A stretch of DNA of 64,000 nt from Ruminococcus sp. UBA3665 (lineage in GTDB: Bacteria; Bacillota; Clostridia; Oscillospirales; Ruminococcaceae): assembly GCA_002373165.1 (NCBI GenBank), contig DFJS01000051.1:1045-65044 (forward strand). The letters run 5' to 3'. Below are positions 60,507 to 64,000 of the stretch, in pieces. A program made the translations under genes and the position numbers. Under the pieces are notes generated by a model. That model saw nothing but the letters and a program-made list of their open reading frames with translations, had not been told where the DNA came from and made no database searches. How positions within the stretch are numbered: the first letter of the stretch is position 1; every line of letters begins with the position of its first letter.

Positions 60507-61421
60507 TTAGCTGAAGAAGCAAGGTCTGTCCTTGCCGTTGGCCTTGGCATTGTAAACCGCCATAACAGCATTATCAAGCAGTGTTTCAGCATCGCCGCCG
60601 TCGCGCGGATGCGATACAACACCAAAGCTTGCTGTGACTGCCAGTGTAGTCATCTGGGCAGTAATCTGTTTTCCGAACAAAGTGCGCAGCTGTTCTATAA
60701 TATTCAAAACATCTGCTTCGGTCTGTTCGCCGGACATCAGAATACCGAATTCGTCGCCGTTGATTCTGGCACACAGATATCTGCGGCCGCAGTAGGCAGT
60801 TACGCGTTCGGCGTAGATTTTCAGGGCAGCATCGCCGGTTTTAGGGCCGAACGTATCGTTGATGCCCTTAAAATTGTCGATATCTACATAAATGATAGAA
60901 AACGGCATCTGAAGGCCGATTGCTTCATCGATCTTTTCGCGGAAATAGCGCATATTATACATACCGGTCAGGGCATCTGTATAAGCAATGGCGCGGATTG
61001 CCTCATCTTTTTCGTGCATGACACGGTTGGCATCCATTACTTTTTCATACTGCTGGCTCAGTTCATGGCTTTGCTTCGCGCTGATATTCAGATATGTCAG
61101 AATAATGGACATTGTAACAATATTAATCATCGGCGTGAAAATACCCGGCAGACCAGTAGGAGAATGCGAACGGAGCACAGAAGTAGCCGCACTCATGATA
61201 CTCATAAAAGAAAGAATGCAGGCAACAATAAAGCCTCTTTTGCGGTTAGTCATAACCATGATTGTATTCAGTACAACCAGCAGAGAGGAAAGCACACCCA
61301 TATATGCCGAAAGTGCATCAACCTTCAGCGGACCCATAGCAAGAAATATAATCAGGTAAAAAACAGCACAGATCACCAGAACTACAATATGCACGGTTTT
61401 GTTTTTTTCTTTCTCTTCCAT
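60507..61421 (-). CDS. Membrane GGDEF-domain protein, motif NGDEF (paralogue 1, best preserved)
   Basis: 304 residues: membrane helices (VHIVVLVICAVFYLIIFLAM), a coiled coil (SHELSQQYEKVMDANRVMHE), DALTGMYNMRYF, YVDIDNFKGINDTFGPKTGD and the loop ARINGDEFGILM. Only the first Gly is replaced (NGDEF), a change tolerated by some active cyclases, so this copy may make c-di-GMP or a related nucleotide. No RxxD inhibitory site. Start ATG 61421 after GAGG; the TTG at 61433 is not used. Begins 31 bases after the PP2C gene. Confidence 0.92.
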   Translation of the reverse strand: MEEKEKNKTVHIVVLVICAVFYLIIFLAMGPLKVDALSAYMGVLSSLLVVLNTIMVMTNRKRGFIVACILSFMSIMSAATSVLRSHSPTGLPGIFTPMINIVTMSIILTYLNISAKQSHELSQQYEKVMDANRVMHEKDEAIRAIAYTDALTGMYNMRYFREKIDEAIGLQMPFSIIYVDIDNFKGINDTFGPKTGDAALKIYAERVTAYCGRRYLCARINGDEFGILMSGEQTEADVLNIIEQLRTLFGKQITAQMTTLAVTASFGVVSHPRDGGDAETLLDNAVMAVYNAKANGKDRPCFFS

Positions 61422-61452
61422 AGTATACCTCAATCTCCGGTTTGAATCATGC

Positions 61453-62409
61453 TTATTCTTCTACAGCAAGATTCGGGTTTCGGCGGAGTTTGTTTTTCAG
61501 ACGCTGCTTGGCAAGCTTTGCCTGCTGTTCGGCCTTGCGCATTTCTGCACGGGCCTTGTTCTTCTCCACCTGTCTCTTAAGAGCCTCTGCGCCGTCTTTG
61601 ACAAGCTGCTTGTCAAAGATGCAGGACAGCGAAATGTCATCCTGTGTACCAAAATTAGTACGTTTTGTCAGGTTGCGGACAACAATCTTGTCAAAATCCG
61701 GCATATGTTCCAGATGGCTGGCAATGATTGTATGATAGTCCAGAAAATCTTCACTGCTGCGGAATGATGTAAATAAACCGTCGGTCGATACAAATACCGC
61801 CATAGGAATTTCCATCATGTAAAAACAATTGAACATATCAATTGCGTTCGAGTTACTCATAGAAGCCGTCATGTTAGCCGGTGCAGATTCGTCATCTACA
61901 ATCGGCATTTCTGCTTCGCCGTCTTCGTCCAGAACAACAAGACTTCCGTCACCGATCTGCATTCCGAATACATAGTCTTTGCCCATTACAACGGCAATCA
62001 GCGTTGTACCGTAAATCGATTCCATCTTGATGGCTTCCAGCTGTTCGTCCGTAAACGGCGCACGCTCTTCATCCGTAACAGGATTTTTTCTGTAATGCTT
62101 GGAAACTTCACGGTTCCATCTTGAGATAATCTGCTTTTCAATCTTGCGGATGACATCTTTGGGATTCTCCATGAAACTTTCCTCGAACTCCTCCGGGTCT
62201 CTGTAAAAATTACGCACAGTACGCAGAGTTGCTCTTACTGCGAGCCGGGAACCGACATCGCTTCTGAAATGCTTTTTGCTGCCGTGACCGTCAGCGACAA
62301 CTGCAATAGAATATGCTTCGGTCGACTGAAAATTAGAAAAGTCCTGGCAGACTGTACCTTTCGCTACGTGGCTTGCGCCAATGACGGAGTGACAAAATCC
62401 TTCATACAT
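61453..62409 (-). CDS. PP2C-family serine/threonine phosphatase
   Basis: 318 residues, cytosolic. Metal-dependent phosphatase motifs: a CQDF start region (GTVCQDFSNFQ), VADGHGSKKHFRSDVGSRLA, GTTLIAVVMG, FGMQIGDGSLVVLDEDG, STDGLFTSF and TQDDISLSCIF. The C-terminal 60 residues are basic and helical (EKNKARAEMRKAEQQAKLAK), unusual for PP2C. Together with the VWA gene and the kinase-type gene just upstream it forms a phosphorylation triad in which it would reverse the kinase. AAAGGAGG ribosome site, strong. Confidence 0.93.
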   Translation of the reverse strand: MYEGFCHSVIGASHVAKGTVCQDFSNFQSTEAYSIAVVADGHGSKKHFRSDVGSRLAVRATLRTVRNFYRDPEEFEESFMENPKDVIRKIEKQIISRWNREVSKHYRKNPVTDEERAPFTDEQLEAIKMESIYGTTLIAVVMGKDYVFGMQIGDGSLVVLDEDGEAEMPIVDDESAPANMTASMSNSNAIDMFNCFYMMEIPMAVFVSTDGLFTSFRSSEDFLDYHTIIASHLEHMPDFDKIVVRNLTKRTNFGTQDDISLSCIFDKQLVKDGAEALKRQVEKNKARAEMRKAEQQAKLAKQRLKNKLRRNPNLAVEE

Positions 62410-62448
62410 AGCGAAACACCTCCTTTCCCTTTCGTTACCAATTGCATC

Positions 62449-63321
62449 TTACCAGCCGGCATCAAAGGGAACATTGTCGCCATAGCCTTCGGATTTGATG
62501 ATTTCCTGAATCTGCTGCCCCAGCATTTTCTGCTTGGTTTCAAATACGTCTTCCATGCCCAGTTCGTGGCCGGAGTCATCGGAGAGCGTCATGCTCTTGC
62601 TGCCGATCTGTGAAGAGGTAACGGCAATGACTTTGATCAAATGCGCCAGCTGTCCGCCGGAATAGGCATGAACTACAGTATCTTTGGTGCCTGTAAATTC
62701 TGCCAGCATGTCATCGTCGGCTTCTTTGCCGATGCCCAGTGCAGTTTTTAACCCGTATTTATACCAGCTGTTCTGCTGGAGTGCTGCCAGACCTTCTTTG
62801 TAATCGTCGGACGGATAGCCGTCTGTCATCAGAAAGATAACAGGCGCAAACGACAGGGAAGGAGAATTCAGAAAGCTGTTGCGGGACATTCTGATATTCA
62901 GCTCTTTAAATGCCGCTCCCATGCTGGTTACCCCGTCCGCACGGAGTCTTGTCCATTCAAACTCTTCAATCGAGATAGGCTCTGAATACATCCACATAAC
63001 CGAAGTAGAGAATGTCAGAACCGCAATCTTGACATCCGTATCAGCTTCGCCGACACGTCGGATTTCCGGAATGAGTTCTTCCATAACAGCATTCAGCTCG
63101 CCCATTTTGGTGCCTTTCATACTGCCGGAAGTATCAATCAGGAAGAAGATGACAAGACTTTTTCTGGAAACGCCCGTTGCATTCAGCGGATCGTCATCAT
63201 CAAAATTCATAAAATCATCGAAATCGTCCAGCCCGTCGCCAAAACCGCCGCCGAGGCCGCCGCCCAGATCGTCGTCGAGTCCGTCATCGAAATCCAGATT
63301 GTTATCCAATTCTTGATTCAT
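62449..63321 (-). CDS. TerY-like VWA domain protein
   Basis: 290 residues, cytosolic. The first 45 are Gly/Asp-rich and acidic (DDGLDDDLGGGLGGGFGDGL), probably disordered. The VWA domain follows with an intact MIDAS: DTSGSMKG, Thr in DGVTSMGAAF and DGYPSDD. The style (MGELNAVMEELIPEIRRVGE, then VKIAVLTFST) is that of TerY, the VWA partner of kinase and PP2C in Ter stress modules. Start ATG 63321 after AAAGGTG; the GTG at 63330 is against the ribosome site. Confidence 0.9.
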   Translation of the reverse strand: MNQELDNNLDFDDGLDDDLGGGLGGGFGDGLDDFDDFMNFDDDDPLNATGVSRKSLVIFFLIDTSGSMKGTKMGELNAVMEELIPEIRRVGEADTDVKIAVLTFSTSVMWMYSEPISIEEFEWTRLRADGVTSMGAAFKELNIRMSRNSFLNSPSLSFAPVIFLMTDGYPSDDYKEGLAALQQNSWYKYGLKTALGIGKEADDDMLAEFTGTKDTVVHAYSGGQLAHLIKVIAVTSSQIGSKSMTLSDDSGHELGMEDVFETKQKMLGQQIQEIIKSEGYGDNVPFDAGW

Positions 63322-63359
63322 AGTTTTCACCTTTTCTTATGCTTATTTTTTGCCGGGAA

Positions 63360-64000
63360 TCAGTCTTCAATTTTGGCAGTAATGCCGTCGCCGAAGTCAA
63401 TTTCCAGCTTTTCCCATAACGGGAAGCCTTTTCCGGACGGGGCGGCATAGAAATTGCCGTCGGGCATTTTTACACGCCACGATTTGCCGGAGCTGTTCTT
63501 GACACCCATCATGCCGGGACGCAGCTTGTTTTCTACTACCTCCCCGGTGACAGTTTCAAAATCGTCAGAATTCTTGACAGTTTCACATGCATAGAATTTG
63601 TAGCCAAGATACAGCGGCACACGGTAATCCCGGTTGTTGAATTTCAGGCTTGCAATGTAGTTGCCGCATCTGGGACACATAAAGAAGTTGGGGTTGTCTT
63701 CTGCCTTGCGGAACATGGTTGTGAAATTGGTTCTGCCGCAGGTGCAGGAAACAATCTCGGAACGCAGGCGGATAAATAATTTCTGCCATTCGTTTTCAAT
63801 AATTCTCTTGTTCGGGTCAGAAATGCCCACAGTAAACGAGTGGATAAAAGCTTCACGCACATACGGCGGATAAATCTTCCAGAATTTAATAACATTGTCA
63901 TGAATGCCGCGGACAGGTCTGTTGGAAGTATCATTCGGGTCATAGACAAACACAGCATTGGAACCGTAATGCTTTAACTCGGAAGTTTCTGTCAGGCAGA
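63360..64000 (-). CDS. C-terminal part of a protein-kinase-type protein with zinc ribbon (runs off the window)
   Basis: The frame is open to the last base: residues CLTETSELKHYGSNAVFVYD precede the first internal start, so the gene begins beyond the window. The visible 212 residues hold a region typical of the tail after the kinase domain in Ter-associated Ser/Thr kinases (FVYDPNDTSNRPVRGIHDN, FWKIYPPYVREAFIHSFTVG, RIIENEWQKLFIRLRS), then a zinc ribbon (CTCGRTNF, then CPRCGNYI) and a C-terminal beta-rich domain (SSGKSWRVKMPDGNFYAA) that could be FHA-like or SH3-like. The kinase core is not visible, so the kinase call is inferred from this tail and the PP2C-VWA context. Confidence 0.65.
   Translation of the reverse strand, partial: CLTETSELKHYGSNAVFVYDPNDTSNRPVRGIHDNVIKFWKIYPPYVREAFIHSFTVGISDPNKRIIENEWQKLFIRLRSEIVSCTCGRTNFTTMFRKAEDNPNFFMCPRCGNYIASLKFNNRDYRVPLYLGYKFYACETVKNSDDFETVTGEVVENKLRPGMMGVKNSSGKSWRVKMPDGNFYAAPSGKGFPLWEKLEIDFGDGITAKIED

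Noticed and set aside
1..64000. tRNA or rRNA genes, CRISPR arrays, replication origin
   Set aside because: Intergenic regions are short; none showed a cloverleaf, rRNA blocks, repeat-spacer pattern or DnaA-box cluster by eye.

Overview
The window comes from a low-to-mid GC anaerobic Firmicute, most likely a Ruminococcus-like member of the Oscillospiraceae. The clues are pyruvate phosphate dikinase, the [FeFe]-hydrogenase maturase HydF, dockerin-type calcium repeats on secreted proteins, a bacterial expansin, two GH3 glycosidases, BspA-type leucine-rich repeat proteins, an IS605-type tnpB element and a Firmicute-type 6S RNA. Sixteen promoters picked out by eye all have a 17-bp spacer, and 14 of them carry an extended -10 (TGn-TATAAT type).

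Layout. 1-8.2 kb: end of ppdK; a tightly packed minus-strand operon hydF-fluC-unknown-GH3; an ECF transporter S component; an AT-rich islet of an XRE regulator and two small proteins, one a cross-brace zinc finger. 8.2-18.1 kb: a complete F-type ATP synthase operon on the minus strand (atpI-B-E-F-H-A-G-D-C), interrupted by an LRR gene between atpH and atpA and by a zinc-ribbon protein, a membrane methyltransferase and a decayed gene between atpG and atpD. Its c subunit carries a two-carboxylate Na+-type ion site. 18.1-25 kb: an operon of a membrane-anchored GH3 NagZ-like enzyme and two very long coiled-coil proteins that share a C-terminal domain. 25-33.6 kb: a phage-type sigma-region-4 protein, a secreted solute-binding protein with one dockerin repeat, a GT-C-like membrane protein, an EF-G paralogue, an LRR protein and prmA. 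33.7-39.6 kb: moxR, DUF58, TgpA-like transglutaminase and a C39-like peptidase. 39.7-45.1 kb: rlmB, a P-type-ATPase-like protein lacking catalytic motifs, an LCP cell-wall ligase and a TPM-type lipoprotein. 45.2-51.4 kb: two type IV pilin-like proteins, an OppA-like lipoprotein, DUF1292, 6S RNA, an LRR protein and a TM2 protein. 51.4-55.3 kb: a frameshifted tnpB element inserted exactly at the stop codon of a Tet(M)-like GTPase fused to a YacP/Rae1-type NYN nuclease.

55.4-64 kb: a dockerin-expansin, then the most unusual region, an apparent operon of at least eight genes. It reads: a kinase-type protein (C-terminal part only, running off the window), a TerY-like VWA protein, a PP2C phosphatase, four tandem membrane GGDEF paralogues whose active-site motifs are mostly degenerate, and a cytidine-deaminase-like domain fused to a repetitive Gln/Pro/Tyr tail. 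It looks like a Ter-type kinase/phosphatase/VWA phosphosignalling triad wired to nucleotide-signalling-like membrane proteins.

All calls are from reading the sequence without database searches. Family names rest on motif recognition; exact starts are chosen from Shine-Dalgarno spacing.
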